Assembly: GCF_011799805.1 (NCBI RefSeq)
Contig: NZ_WXUB01000001.1
Location: 620,001-684,000, forward strand
Direction of reading: 5' to 3'
DNA length: 64,000 bases
Origin: Maribellus sediminis
GTDB taxonomy: Bacteria; Bacteroidota; Bacteroidia; Bacteroidales; Prolixibacteraceae
The notes below the pieces were generated by a model that was not told the origin of the DNA, ran no database searches, and saw only the letters and a program-made list of their open reading frames with translations. This document shows positions 1 through 9,084 of this stretch, one piece after another. The translations under genes were made by a program, and so were the position numbers. The first letter of the stretch is position 1, and each line of letters opens with the position of its first letter.

Positions 1-1
1 G

Positions 2-661
2 GATGATTTCGTAAAACAAACGACAGAAGCCAGAGCGAATTTGGCCGGGCCAAAGATTGGTTCTGATGGCCGATTGATGGAATGGGCCCACGAATTTCCT
101 GAAGTAGAACCTGGCCATCGTCATATTTCGCATTTGTTTGCTGTACATCCTGGTGAGCAGATCAACTTGCAGGAAACACCCGATTTGGCGGCAGCAGCTA
201 AAAAATCGCTGGATTACCGCATCGAAAACGGTGGGGGACACACCGGTTGGAGTGCCGCCTGGCTGATCAGTCAGTATGCGCGCCTGGGCGAGGCCGAAAA
301 GGCGGAACACAGCCTGAATACGGTATTAGCAAAAAGCACTTCTAAAAATTTATTTGGGCAACATCCTCCTTTCCAAATGGATGCCAATTTTGGAACTACC
401 GCCGGAATTGCTGAGATGCTAATTCAAAGTCATGCTGGTGTGGTTGAGTTATTGCCTGCACTTCCTGCCGACTGGCCTGCCGGTAAAGTTAGCGGTCTGA
501 GAGCCAGAGGTGGTTATACAGTTGATATTGTTTGGGCAGAAGGAAAACTCACGTCAGCAAAAATTAACGCAGATAAAGACGGCACTCTGAAGTTGAAGTA
601 CAATGATGTTGTTTCGGAAAAGGATTTAAAAGCCGGCGAAACATTTCATTTTAGTCTTTAA
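2..661 (+). CDS. GH95 alpha-L-fucosidase-like glycosidase, C-terminal part (5' truncated by window edge)
   Basis: The reading frame is open from the first bases of the window, so this is the last 219 codons of a longer gene; full GH95 proteins are usually about 750-800 residues. The segment carries the typical late GH95 motifs: GHRHISHLF, NGGGHTGWSAAW, and HPPFQMDANFG, whose Asp is the position known to be needed for catalysis in the family. It ends with the all-beta C-terminal domain (VELLPALP, then GLRARGGYTVDIVW). Family knowledge says GH95 removes alpha-1,2-linked L-fucose, and some members act on alpha-L-galactose. It runs on the plus strand and converges on the sulfatase at 676, which suggests a shared glycan target. 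The signal peptide and first half cannot be seen, so location is unknown. Confidence 0.88.
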   Translation, partial: DDFVKQTTEARANLAGPKIGSDGRLMEWAHEFPEVEPGHRHISHLFAVHPGEQINLQETPDLAAAAKKSLDYRIENGGGHTGWSAAWLISQYARLGEAEKAEHSLNTVLAKSTSKNLFGQHPPFQMDANFGTTAGIAEMLIQSHAGVVELLPALPADWPAGKVSGLRARGGYTVDIVWAEGKLTSAKINADKDGTLKLKYNDVVSEKDLKAGETFHFSL

Positions 662-675
662 AACACAGAAAAGTA

Positions 676-2145
676 TTAATGGTATAAGCCGGTGTCACCT
701 TCTTTTAAAAGGGGCATCAGCTGTTCAACTATCCCGGGATGTTGGGCTGCAATGTTCTTGCTTTCGTTCGGATCACTTTTATGGTCGTATAACTCGATCA
801 CCGGTTCCTGTTTGCGGAAATATTGCGTTAAACGATAATCTTTTGTGCGAACAGAAATGCCATTGTTAAAATACCCGTAAGCTGCTTCCTGCCACTCTTT
901 ATCCGGATTTTGAAGGAGTGGAACAAGGCTTTCCCCATCGGTTTGATGCGGCATGTCAACACCGCAAAGGTCGAGTATTGTAGGATAAATGTCGATTGAA
1001 CTTACTACTTGTTGAATGCTTTCACCCTTTGTTTTTCCGGGAGCCCGGACAATAAAAGTGCTACTGAGGGCGCGTTCAAACAGGGTGTGTTTTCCCCACA
1101 CGCGCTGGTCGCCAAGGTGCCAGCCATGGTCGCCCCAAATTACCACAATGGTATTTTCCCCCAGACCTTGTTGGTCCAGTTCATCGAGCAATTTGCCAAT
1201 TTGTGCATCGGTATACGAGATACAGGCATAGTAGGCATGGCGTAATTTTTTGGCATACGCATCCGAAACCGGATGATCAAGTGAGGCTTTTTCATCGGTA
1301 AGTTGATAGCCATTCAATTCGCCGCTGTTTTGCAAACTGGCCGGATTCACGTTCTTTGGAATTGAATCGAAAGGAGCGGTTGCAAGATCTTCTTCCGCAT
1401 ACAGATCCCAGTATTTTTTAGGCGCAGTAAAGGGCAAATGAGGTTTAAAAAATCCGACCCCCAAAAAGAATGGTTCATCCTTTTTAGCAAGTTCTTTCAA
1501 TTTGTTCACTGCCAGTTCGGCTGTGTAGCCATCCACATAACCATAATCATCGGTATCGGCACTTTCGTAAGGTTTTACCTGCCTGTTCATACTTTGGCGG
1601 TTTTCGCCGTCGGCATAACCAAAGAAGGCGTTCCACCCGGTTTTCCATTTGGCCGGATTAAACAGCAATTCGTTCCAGCTGTTAGGCAATTCGCGTTCGG
1701 TACCTACGGAATCGGTGTAGCCGTATAACAATCCATCGGCATAATGGCTGATCTTTCCAATTCCGACGGTGTAATAGCCGTTATTTTTTAACTGATGAAT
1801 AAAAGTCTCGGGTTCGTCACCGGAGGATTTTTCAGCAATAAATTTTCGGCAAGCCTCATTTCCCAGATGGCCTTTTGTTTTTGGCAACATCCCGGTTAGC
1901 ATGCTGTAGCGCGAGGCGCCACACGTGGGAATTTGTGCATACTGGTGAATAAATACCGCACCGGTTTGCGCCAGTTTGTCGATGTTAGGCGAATGAACCA
2001 CCGGATTCCCGTAACAACCCAGATCGGGGCGCAAATCATCAACAGCAATAAACAGTACATTCGGATGCTCAGGCTTTTGTTCTTTCTGCTGAACGCAGGC
2101 TGAAAAAAGTATGAAAACAAAAAGGATGATCAGATTTCGTCTCAT
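676..2145 (-). CDS. S1-family sulfatase lipoprotein (iduronate-2-sulfatase-like)
   Basis: The 489-residue protein starts with a lipoprotein signal (ILFSAC, lipid-anchored Cys at 17). The alkaline-phosphatase-fold start follows with the metal-binding Asp pair in FIAVDDLRPDLGCYG. The formylglycine site is C75-G-A-S-R, a CxASR variant of the canonical CxPSR, followed by YSMLTG. Downstream motifs are GKISHY, FKPHLPF and the metal site WGDHGWHLGD. The DDLRPDLGCYG start resembles iduronate-2-sulfatase-type S1 enzymes. It should remove sulfate esters from a glycan at the cell surface or in the periplasm. It needs a maturase to convert Cys75 to formylglycine; none is encoded in this window. It lies 12 bp downstream of the BNR-protein gene and probably shares its transcript. 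Confidence 0.9.
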   Translation of the reverse strand: MRRNLIILFVFILFSACVQQKEQKPEHPNVLFIAVDDLRPDLGCYGNPVVHSPNIDKLAQTGAVFIHQYAQIPTCGASRYSMLTGMLPKTKGHLGNEACRKFIAEKSSGDEPETFIHQLKNNGYYTVGIGKISHYADGLLYGYTDSVGTERELPNSWNELLFNPAKWKTGWNAFFGYADGENRQSMNRQVKPYESADTDDYGYVDGYTAELAVNKLKELAKKDEPFFLGVGFFKPHLPFTAPKKYWDLYAEEDLATAPFDSIPKNVNPASLQNSGELNGYQLTDEKASLDHPVSDAYAKKLRHAYYACISYTDAQIGKLLDELDQQGLGENTIVVIWGDHGWHLGDQRVWGKHTLFERALSSTFIVRAPGKTKGESIQQVVSSIDIYPTILDLCGVDMPHQTDGESLVPLLQNPDKEWQEAAYGYFNNGISVRTKDYRLTQYFRKQEPVIELYDHKSDPNESKNIAAQHPGIVEQLMPLLKEGDTGLYH

Positions 2146-2157
2146 TTTGGTAGCTGT

Positions 2158-3489
2158 TTATTCGTCGATAAAATATTTGATACTGGTATCGTAATCGGTG
2201 TAATGAATGTATTTTTTGTTCTCCATCCACATCACCACGGTTTTTGCATCAGCTGATTTATTTCGTGGCACATAGGGCCTTACCTGGTCGTAGGTTGAGT
2301 TACTTGTAATCGGGGTGATTTTCCAGTTTTCACCTCCATCGGAAGTCACGTGTTTTTCAATCTCAAAACGTCCGTTGATCTGGCGCGAAAGGTAAACGGT
2401 TTCCGGGTTGGCCGGATCGAATGTGAGGTTGCCCATGTAGTGGGGTTCACGTTCAACTTCACCTTCGGGTGTTTGCGGAAACCAGCGGCCTGCTTTGCAT
2501 ATTTCATGATCAATCCAGTTTCCCTCTTCTGCGTTATACCAGGCGTAGCGGTAGCGGTGGTCGGTCTCTTCGGGATGACGCGAGTACAGGATTACCGGCT
2601 GTCCGTCTTTCACCACGATATCGGCGATCCACGATCTGCCGGTTTCTTCGGTGGCTTTGTAAACTACCGAGGCATCTTTTGGCTCAAACGGCAATTCGTC
2701 GAGCTTGCAGATCTTGCTGCCGTCCACTTTCCAAAACGCTCCGTTTTCGTAGTAGCAATAATAAACCGAATTAAGTGGTTCGTTACGCGGGTGTCCGTCG
2801 GTAAAAATCATGTGAATTTTCGATTTGCCATCGGAATAATAATTCACGTAAGGACGGTTATCGGGTGTAAACGGATTATCGCTAACAATCACATATTTTT
2901 CGCTCCAGCTTTGACCATTGTCGTCAGAAACAATAAGATTCGGTTTAAAGCCGGTCCAGCGGCCAAATACAAACAATTTGTTGTTTTCTTCCGATAGCAC
3001 AAAAGGGTTGGCATAGGTATATGTCTCGCGCGGGAAACGTTCAAGCAATGCCTCACTGGTAGGCTTAAATGTTATGCTTTCGCCAAACGAACTGATATCG
3101 CCGCCGTTTGTAGTGGTGTTCATAAGCACTCCTTTTTTTGTGGAATGCCAGGTATACATGGCCAATACATTCCCGTTGGGCAGGATGGTAAATGCCGGGT
3201 TATCGTGATCGTCGATTTCGAGTTGAGGAAAGAGTATCTTGAATTGTTTTTCGCCGCTTGTTAAATCCAGTGAAGCAGCTTCTACCGAACCGTCTTTTTT
3301 TACCCAACCCGTTATCAGTTTGTCATTATTGTAATACACAGCTCTCGGATTCGAGAACCAGCACCATGTGCCATCATTGGTAAATGTTTCTGCGCTTACT
3401 TCTTTTTGGGTCGCCTTTTTCTGATTCGAAGAAGTGCAAGCCACGAATAAGATTGTGATTAGTAATACAGGCATTAATATGCGTCTCAT
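2158..3489 (-). CDS. BNR_4-type beta-propeller lipoprotein (possible polysaccharide lyase or sialidase-like protein)
   Basis: The protein has 443 residues and a lipoprotein signal (LFVACTSS). The mature start, TNDGTWCWFSNPRAVYY, is characteristic of the BNR repeat-containing family (BNR_4). Propeller blade signatures follow (SDDNGQSWS, TSDGGENWK), together with EREPHYMGNLTFDPANP. Families with this fold include ulvan lyases (PL24/PL25) and rhamnose-glucuronate lyases (PL27), but I cannot assign a subfamily by eye. Because it sits between a sulfatase and SusCD, it probably acts on or binds the same sulfated glycan. An intrinsic-terminator hairpin separates it from susD (3556-3587), so it is probably transcribed partly or wholly apart from the SusCD message. 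Confidence 0.72.
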   Translation of the reverse strand: MRRILMPVLLITILFVACTSSNQKKATQKEVSAETFTNDGTWCWFSNPRAVYYNNDKLITGWVKKDGSVEAASLDLTSGEKQFKILFPQLEIDDHDNPAFTILPNGNVLAMYTWHSTKKGVLMNTTTNGGDISSFGESITFKPTSEALLERFPRETYTYANPFVLSEENNKLFVFGRWTGFKPNLIVSDDNGQSWSEKYVIVSDNPFTPDNRPYVNYYSDGKSKIHMIFTDGHPRNEPLNSVYYCYYENGAFWKVDGSKICKLDELPFEPKDASVVYKATEETGRSWIADIVVKDGQPVILYSRHPEETDHRYRYAWYNAEEGNWIDHEICKAGRWFPQTPEGEVEREPHYMGNLTFDPANPETVYLSRQINGRFEIEKHVTSDGGENWKITPITSNSTYDQVRPYVPRNKSADAKTVVMWMENKKYIHYTDYDTSIKYFIDE

Positions 3490-3655
3490 GATTCTTCTGA
3501 TTTTGCCTCACGAAGATATCAAAAATCGAATGAAAGTAAGGCAGCACTAAAGAGTAAGCGCTGCTTGTCATTCGACAAGCAGCGCTTTTGGTAAACTCTA
3601 ACTAAACTTCTATATTCAGAATAATACGGATTGATCGATAATAAATAATTTCCGT

Positions 3656-5551
3656 TTATTCGTTTGGATCAACGATGATTCCTTCACCTTCACCGTCCTG
3701 CCAGTAAACCGGTTCGCGGTAAACTTCTTCGCCTGGGTAACCTTTGTTTTGGTTAATTACTCCCTTGGTATTCGAGTTAATTGCTTCTGCTGGAATTGGC
3801 CATAGGGCAATCCACGGAGCAGCACGGTAGGTGTAATGAGGAGCCACTACATTGTTACGGTAAAATGAATTTTTCTCCATTACACGATCGTACCAGAAGT
3901 TATTTTCAGTGAAATTGCTCATGCTATAAGTTTTTCCGTTGTAACATGGTTTACCACTTTCTGCGAGCATAAAGGCCATACGTGTAATTTCTGTTTTGCG
4001 CGGTTCTTCAAAGAACAATTCGCGAGCCCGTTCGTCAAGAATGGTGCCCAGGTTGATTTGTCCGGCAGAATAGGGTGCTGCATTGGCACGAACACGAACT
4101 GCATTTAAATCGTCAGCAGCCTTTTGGAGTTGGCCTTTCCAGAAATAGGCTTCGGCACGTAGCAAATAGGTTTCGGCCAAACGGTAACAATACCAGTCTC
4201 CGTTTCCTCCGTCCGGCGTATTATCGGTCGGGTCGGCTACATACAATTTGTAATGCGGCCATCCAAACCATGAACGAATGGTATCGGTACATAAAATACC
4301 TCCTGAGCTGGTGTATAATTGCAGATTTTTACCATAGTAGTCATCGTTCTTATTTAGCAGATCCGGATTGTTATACAGCATGTCTTCCATATTCATCCAG
4401 TTCCCCGGAGCATGGCGATAATCATTTGGATCGTCCCAGTTTTGTGTATGGCTATAAGGTGTTTGTCGACAACGGCCAATTCCACGACCATATGTTGTTA
4501 CCATATCGATTTCTACCGCCTTGCCACTAACTTTACTCCCAAGAGGTTTGTCAGACATGCCATTGTTCCCATTCGGTGTTTTAATGTTTTTAGGCCAGAA
4601 TGGTACACACTGACGCATCGTTGAAATCCGTTCACTTGCATTATCTTCAGTCAACTCCTCACGTGAGGTGAATAAATAAATTCTTTCGCGGTTTTCAGCT
4701 ATCGATTTATTTGGTACCTGGTGCAAATCCCAGGTTACGTTTTTAGTTGGATCATCTTTATCGATACCAAAACGCTCCGTCATCAGATGGTGGTAACCAT
4801 CGTCAATAACTGCACTTGCAGAAGCTATGGCATCATCGTACTCATGCAGAGCCAAATTAATTTTTGTAAGCAGGTGATTACAGGCTGCTTTGTTGATGTC
4901 GCCAACAGGAACACCTTCCGCTTCAGTTTTTACCCATTGGGCTGCAAATTCCATGTCCTTTTTCATCTTGCGCAAAATACTTTCGCGCGTACAAGAATAA
5001 AAATCCAGTTTCGGTGAAGTAATTTCTTCCAAAAGCAAAGGGACATCGCCAAACTGTTGGGTTAGGCGATAGTAAACTCTTGCACGGTGAAAATATGCCT
5101 TACCCAAAATATTGTTACGATCGGCCTCACTATTCCAATCAGCTACGTCAATGCGTGAAATAACCGTGTTGGCATATTTAATCCGGTAGTAACCTTCCTG
5201 CCAGTACCAGCCAATGCGATTGTAATTGGTGCTATTGAGATTAGCATCGGGTAAAATTTGTGCCGGTAAATCCTGGGCAGGGCCCGATTTGTCGGTAGTA
5301 CCTTCTACAGCAACATCCGAGAAAACATTTTCAGTAATTATTGGACTACCATCGCCGTAAAACTCATGGCGGGCATTCCTTAAGCAAGCAACCAATGCAG
5401 CATCTAGGCCCTCTTCGTTAACAAAGGTAGTACTTGGTTCGTAAAACGATAATGGTTTAGGTTCCAGGAAATCTTCCGAACAACTGGTCCACATTAAAAC
5501 CATTACCAAAGTTACAATTGAAATTATATTAAACTTTTTCATAATCTTCAT
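3656..5551 (-). CDS. SusD/RagB-family outer-membrane glycan-binding lipoprotein
   Basis: The protein has 631 residues with a lipoprotein signal (LMWTSC) followed by the SusD-type mature start SEDFLEPKPLSFY. TPR-like helices follow (ILGKAYFHRARVYYRLTQQFGDVPLL, given here only as its family pattern; the KAYFHRARVYY core is diagnostic). The C-terminal WYCYRLAETYLLRAEAYFWKG and the ARELFFEEPRKTEITRM segment are typical. SusD proteins cap the SusC pore and capture oligosaccharides at the cell surface. The gene lies 3 bp after the susC stop codon, so the two are co-transcribed and probably translationally coupled. The start could be Met1 or Met4; either leaves the lipobox intact. The specific ligand cannot be read from the sequence. 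Confidence 0.95.
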   Translation of the reverse strand: MKIMKKFNIISIVTLVMVLMWTSCSEDFLEPKPLSFYEPSTTFVNEEGLDAALVACLRNARHEFYGDGSPIITENVFSDVAVEGTTDKSGPAQDLPAQILPDANLNSTNYNRIGWYWQEGYYRIKYANTVISRIDVADWNSEADRNNILGKAYFHRARVYYRLTQQFGDVPLLLEEITSPKLDFYSCTRESILRKMKKDMEFAAQWVKTEAEGVPVGDINKAACNHLLTKINLALHEYDDAIASASAVIDDGYHHLMTERFGIDKDDPTKNVTWDLHQVPNKSIAENRERIYLFTSREELTEDNASERISTMRQCVPFWPKNIKTPNGNNGMSDKPLGSKVSGKAVEIDMVTTYGRGIGRCRQTPYSHTQNWDDPNDYRHAPGNWMNMEDMLYNNPDLLNKNDDYYGKNLQLYTSSGGILCTDTIRSWFGWPHYKLYVADPTDNTPDGGNGDWYCYRLAETYLLRAEAYFWKGQLQKAADDLNAVRVRANAAPYSAGQINLGTILDERARELFFEEPRKTEITRMAFMLAESGKPCYNGKTYSMSNFTENNFWYDRVMEKNSFYRNNVVAPHYTYRAAPWIALWPIPAEAINSNTKGVINQNKGYPGEEVYREPVYWQDGEGEGIIVDPNE

Positions 5552-5554
5552 CTT

Positions 5555-8500
5555 TTAAAGTGTAAGGTTCAGTTTCAGTGAATAAGTTGATGGAGTATAG
5601 CCCCATGTAGAGTTTCTTTCAGGATCCATCCACGACCAGGTTGTAAATACATAAGGATTGGATGCCACGAATGAAAGTTTGCAACGTTCTACCTGAATTT
5701 TTTTCAACAGCACTTCAGGAACATTATAGCTTACTGAAATATTGTCGATACGCAAGAACGAGTTGTTTTCATAAACATTGAAGCCCGATTCATAGCTTTC
5801 TACACTCGCCCATTTGTTATTTGGTTTTTCCGGTGTCCAGTATGGTACATCAAAAGAAGAACCCCTGTCGTAAAATACGTCATTGTTACGTAAATGGTTA
5901 TTGGCTGTTTTAAATCCTGTATATGCATACATCTTTATTGAAGCCTCCCAGTTTCTCCAACTGAAGTCATTTCTTATGTTCCAGCGCCATGGTGGTCTAG
6001 AGTACCCCTGGAATACTTTGTCATCGTTGGTATAATAGCCATCTCCTGCATCCGGAATGCCATCCCCGTCTGTATCTTCTGTTAGCTGGTCAACAAGTTT
6101 ATAATCACCTGGTTTACGTGAATATTTAGCAGCTTCTTCAGCTTCTTCTAGTTGCCAGATGCCATCGGTTTGATAATCCCATATTTCATCCAGTGAATGA
6201 CCAATAAACCACCTGTTTGTTGGATCATCCAGTTCATTGCCTTCTTCATCGAAATCACCATAAAGGTGAACGATTTCGTTTCGGTTAAAAGCTACTGCAA
6301 AATTGGTTGTCCATTCGAAATCGTTTTTCTGTATATTGATTGAAGTTAACGAGAGCTCGAAACCACGGTTGTCAACCTGACCTAAGTTAGAGAATACACT
6401 GCTGTAACCTGTAATTGTGGGCAATTTACGAGGAATAAGCAGGTCGGTAGTCTCCATTAAATAACCTTCCACGTTTCCGCGAAGTCGGCCATTAAAGGTA
6501 GAGAAATCGAGTCCGAGGTTGTAAGCTGTAGTTCTTTCCCATTTCAACTCTTTGTTCTCCATACGACTTGAGTACAACTGCGAAACATATCCTGCTGTAC
6601 CATTGGTTTGTAAAACGTATTTACCTGTTGCCAGTTGCGACATGGCATCGTAGGTGCCAACACCACGGTTACCATTCGATCCGTAAGATAAACGAACCTT
6701 CAACATGTCCATCCACTCCACACTAAAGAAATCCTCTTCACTTATTGTCCAGGCAGCAGCTGCCGAACCGAAATTAGCGCGTGGATTTGCCTGACCAAAT
6801 GCCGAGTATCCGTCGCGGCGCCATGAACCGGTTAAGTGATATTTTCCTTTGTATATATAGTTTAGGCGAGCCATAAGTGCGTCGGCAGTGCTGTAAGTAT
6901 CGTTACTCGATATTTCAATATCCTCGGTAGCAGCCTGCATACGGTGGTAGCCTAAGATGTCGCTGGGCTGGAACTGGCGGCGTTGCATGTAACTTTGCCA
7001 ATACTGGTTTTTCTCAGCATTCTGAAGGAAAGTAAAGTCGAAATCGTGTTCGCCATAACTTTTATTCCATTTCAAAATATTGTTCAATTGCCATTCAAGG
7101 CGTTTACGGTGCCTGCGTGTAGCTATACCTCCTTGTTTTCCCCAATCAGGATGTTCAGATGATTGCGCATCATAATATTCTTCCCATGAAAAACGAGGGA
7201 TGTATTCTGAGGTGAAACTAATACCATAGGGTAAAGTAAGGGTTGCAAATAATTTACTGTAAAGGTTGGTGTATGTTTGTAAGCGATCGCGGTAGCCCAG
7301 GTCGAGCCATGGGTTACGCGATGCCGAAATGTTACCGGTTGGAGCGTATTCCAATACGTCAGTGAAATTGCCGTCGGCGTCTCTTTCATACAATTGAGAG
7401 TAAGGAGTAAATTGTCCCCAGTTATCGCTGGCAACCACATTACTTTCGTCCCGAATAGAGAATTGGGTATTGGTCCCCACTTTTAACCAATCGGTTACAT
7501 TTGCCTCGAGGTTAATGCGCGAACGATATGATTCAAATTGCTCGTTATATCGGATACCTTCATTGTTGGTATAACCAACCGACCAATAGTAGTTGAAATT
7601 TTCGCTAGCACCACTTAAACTTAGACTATAGTCCTGATGTAATCCGGTTTGATACAATATATCTTTCCAGTTTTCCTTATAACCACTTTTGTAATTGGCA
7701 ATTTCCAACGGATAAAAGCCTAAGCGGTTTAGCCAAATCTGATCAATATCATTTACAGCGCCCGAGCCATCATATTCTTTCCAGGTTTGTAAATCAACCC
7801 CTGCATCGTCAGGATGTCTGTAGTAGCCTGGCTTTTCAATTTGGTGTCTCTCTTTATTTTCAAATCCTGCGATACGCCAGTCAATAAATTCTTCGCCATC
7901 CATCCAGTCTAATGCGGTATGCGCAATTACTGCAACGCCAACACTTGCACTGGCATTAATGGTTGGTTTACCTTTTCTACCTCTTTTGGTAGTTATGAGT
8001 ATAACCCCGTTCGATGCCCGCGAACCATAAATGGCTGCAGATGACGCATCCTTCAAAATATCGAAAGTCTGAATGTCGTTGGGATTAATGTCCGCAAGGT
8101 CGCCGTTGTAAATCATTCCGTCAACCACAACGAGTGGAGCGTTTGCGGCCTTTTGATCGTTTGCGTCAGATCTAACGGAAGTTTCTCCACGTATCAACAT
8201 ATCACTGGCACTGCTTAATCCTTTAGCTGTGTGGCTAAAGTTTACATTCAATCCCGGAACTGCACCACGTAACACATCGGTAATGTTAGCAGTTGCCTCT
8301 TTTTCAAGTTTTTCGGCATTTACCTGGGTAACAGCACCGGTAAGGTCTTTCTTCTTAACCGTACCGTAACCAATAGCTACTACTTCTTCCAAGCCAATTA
8401 CATCAGGTTCCATAGTTACGTTAACCACTGTTTGGTTACCAACTTCTACCTCTGTACTCTTCATTCCCACAAACGAGAACAAAAGAACAGCCTGCTCGGG

Positions 8501-8686
8501 TACCTGCAAGGTATACTTGCCGTCTATGTCGGTTATGGTACCGGTAACAGTTTCTTTCACTACCACGGTAACTCCCGGTAAAGGAATACCATCGGTTCCT
8601 GTAACAGTTCCTGTCACAGTCTTTTGCGCCATAGCAGTACCTATAGTACTACAAAGCACAATAAGAATCATCAATAATTTTTGCAT
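5555..8686 (-). CDS. SusC/RagA-family TonB-dependent outer-membrane glycan transporter
   Basis: The protein has 1043 residues and a cleavable signal peptide ending GTAMA-QK. It continues with a carboxypeptidase-D regulatory-like domain (about residues 23-100, VTGTVTGTDGIPLPGVTVVV). A TonB-box-like segment (EEVVAIGYGT) and the plug follow, with MLIRGETSVRS and DASSAAIYGSRASNGVILITTKRG. The rest is a long beta-barrel ending in SLKLNLTL with a C-terminal aromatic/hydrophobic strand. It imports oligosaccharides across the outer membrane with energy from TonB-ExbBD. It is the first gene of the susC-susD unit and has a roughly 400-bp gap upstream that must hold its control region. No N-terminal STN domain is present, so regulation by an anti-sigma partner is not indicated. 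Confidence 0.96.
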   Translation of the reverse strand: MQKLLMILIVLCSTIGTAMAQKTVTGTVTGTDGIPLPGVTVVVKETVTGTITDIDGKYTLQVPEQAVLLFSFVGMKSTEVEVGNQTVVNVTMEPDVIGLEEVVAIGYGTVKKKDLTGAVTQVNAEKLEKEATANITDVLRGAVPGLNVNFSHTAKGLSSASDMLIRGETSVRSDANDQKAANAPLVVVDGMIYNGDLADINPNDIQTFDILKDASSAAIYGSRASNGVILITTKRGRKGKPTINASASVGVAVIAHTALDWMDGEEFIDWRIAGFENKERHQIEKPGYYRHPDDAGVDLQTWKEYDGSGAVNDIDQIWLNRLGFYPLEIANYKSGYKENWKDILYQTGLHQDYSLSLSGASENFNYYWSVGYTNNEGIRYNEQFESYRSRINLEANVTDWLKVGTNTQFSIRDESNVVASDNWGQFTPYSQLYERDADGNFTDVLEYAPTGNISASRNPWLDLGYRDRLQTYTNLYSKLFATLTLPYGISFTSEYIPRFSWEEYYDAQSSEHPDWGKQGGIATRRHRKRLEWQLNNILKWNKSYGEHDFDFTFLQNAEKNQYWQSYMQRRQFQPSDILGYHRMQAATEDIEISSNDTYSTADALMARLNYIYKGKYHLTGSWRRDGYSAFGQANPRANFGSAAAAWTISEEDFFSVEWMDMLKVRLSYGSNGNRGVGTYDAMSQLATGKYVLQTNGTAGYVSQLYSSRMENKELKWERTTAYNLGLDFSTFNGRLRGNVEGYLMETTDLLIPRKLPTITGYSSVFSNLGQVDNRGFELSLTSINIQKNDFEWTTNFAVAFNRNEIVHLYGDFDEEGNELDDPTNRWFIGHSLDEIWDYQTDGIWQLEEAEEAAKYSRKPGDYKLVDQLTEDTDGDGIPDAGDGYYTNDDKVFQGYSRPPWRWNIRNDFSWRNWEASIKMYAYTGFKTANNHLRNNDVFYDRGSSFDVPYWTPEKPNNKWASVESYESGFNVYENNSFLRIDNISVSYNVPEVLLKKIQVERCKLSFVASNPYVFTTWSWMDPERNSTWGYTPSTYSLKLNLTL

Positions 8687-8703
8687 AAGCTCATGATTTA
8701 GTT

Positions 8704-8724
8704 AATTGAATTTGTCATTCAATT
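8704..8724 (-). promoter_or_regulatory. Inverted repeat in the susC leader
   Basis: AATTGAAT and ATTCAATT are perfect 8-bp arms around the 5-nt loop TTGTC. The repeat lies just upstream of the susC start codon, where it could be an operator or an mRNA hairpin that affects translation initiation. No regulator can be assigned from the sequence. Confidence 0.4.
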
Positions 8725-8874
8725 TTGTTAGTTGTATGAATAGTTAGAAATAAAATTGCGTATTAATAATTTGTAAATACAAATATCAAATGGGGGCAAT
8801 TTTTGCGTAAAAACTCTGAAGTTTCATAGTTTTGAATAGTTTAGTTTAAGTCCTTTTAGATTAAGCTATAATCG

Positions 8875-8909
8875 GGAGAAGTGTTGCAGCATTTCTCCTT
8901 CTTTTTTAT
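8875..8909 (+). terminator. Terminator-like hairpin, plus strand, upstream of susC
   Basis: A 10-bp stem with two G-U wobbles (8875-8884 with 8889-8898, loop TGCA) is followed by TTCTTTTTT on the plus strand. No plus-strand protein gene ends here. The hairpin could therefore end an antisense transcript or simply be fortuitous. Confidence 0.35.
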
Positions 8910-9084
8910 ACTTATTTCATCCTCTTTCCATTTCTTCCAAATTTATGCTGGCAGCTAATTCAACACTTGTATTGTTTTTGCAGAATTTGATATTTTTTTA
9001 GCAAGCCTTCATGTTTTTAAGCATATTATTATTGAGAATACCCCGCCTGCCCGGATCAGAACCCTGCTATTTTTTTTGTGTGTA

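Larger units (their letters stand above)
8687..9084. other. Intergenic region upstream of susC (398 bp)
   Basis: No gene is supported here. The minus strand must carry the susC promoter and leader. The best -7-like octamer is GATATTTG (8787 to 8780, one mismatch to TAnnTTTG), but no good -33 element lies at the right distance. A perfect 8-bp inverted repeat sits at 8704-8724, about 18-38 nt upstream of the susC ATG. A separate hairpin at 8875-8898 is followed by a T-rich run on the plus strand. The rest is AT-rich with no recognisable signal. Confidence 0.5.

Noticed and set aside
2350-2997. 215-codon plus-strand frame opposite the BNR gene
   Set aside because: It is a shadow of the real minus-strand gene, with no domain, no signal and unlike-protein composition.
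8687-9084. tRNA or small protein gene in the susC upstream gap
   Set aside because: No T-loop or cloverleaf pattern and no start-plus-leader frame with protein-like composition was found.
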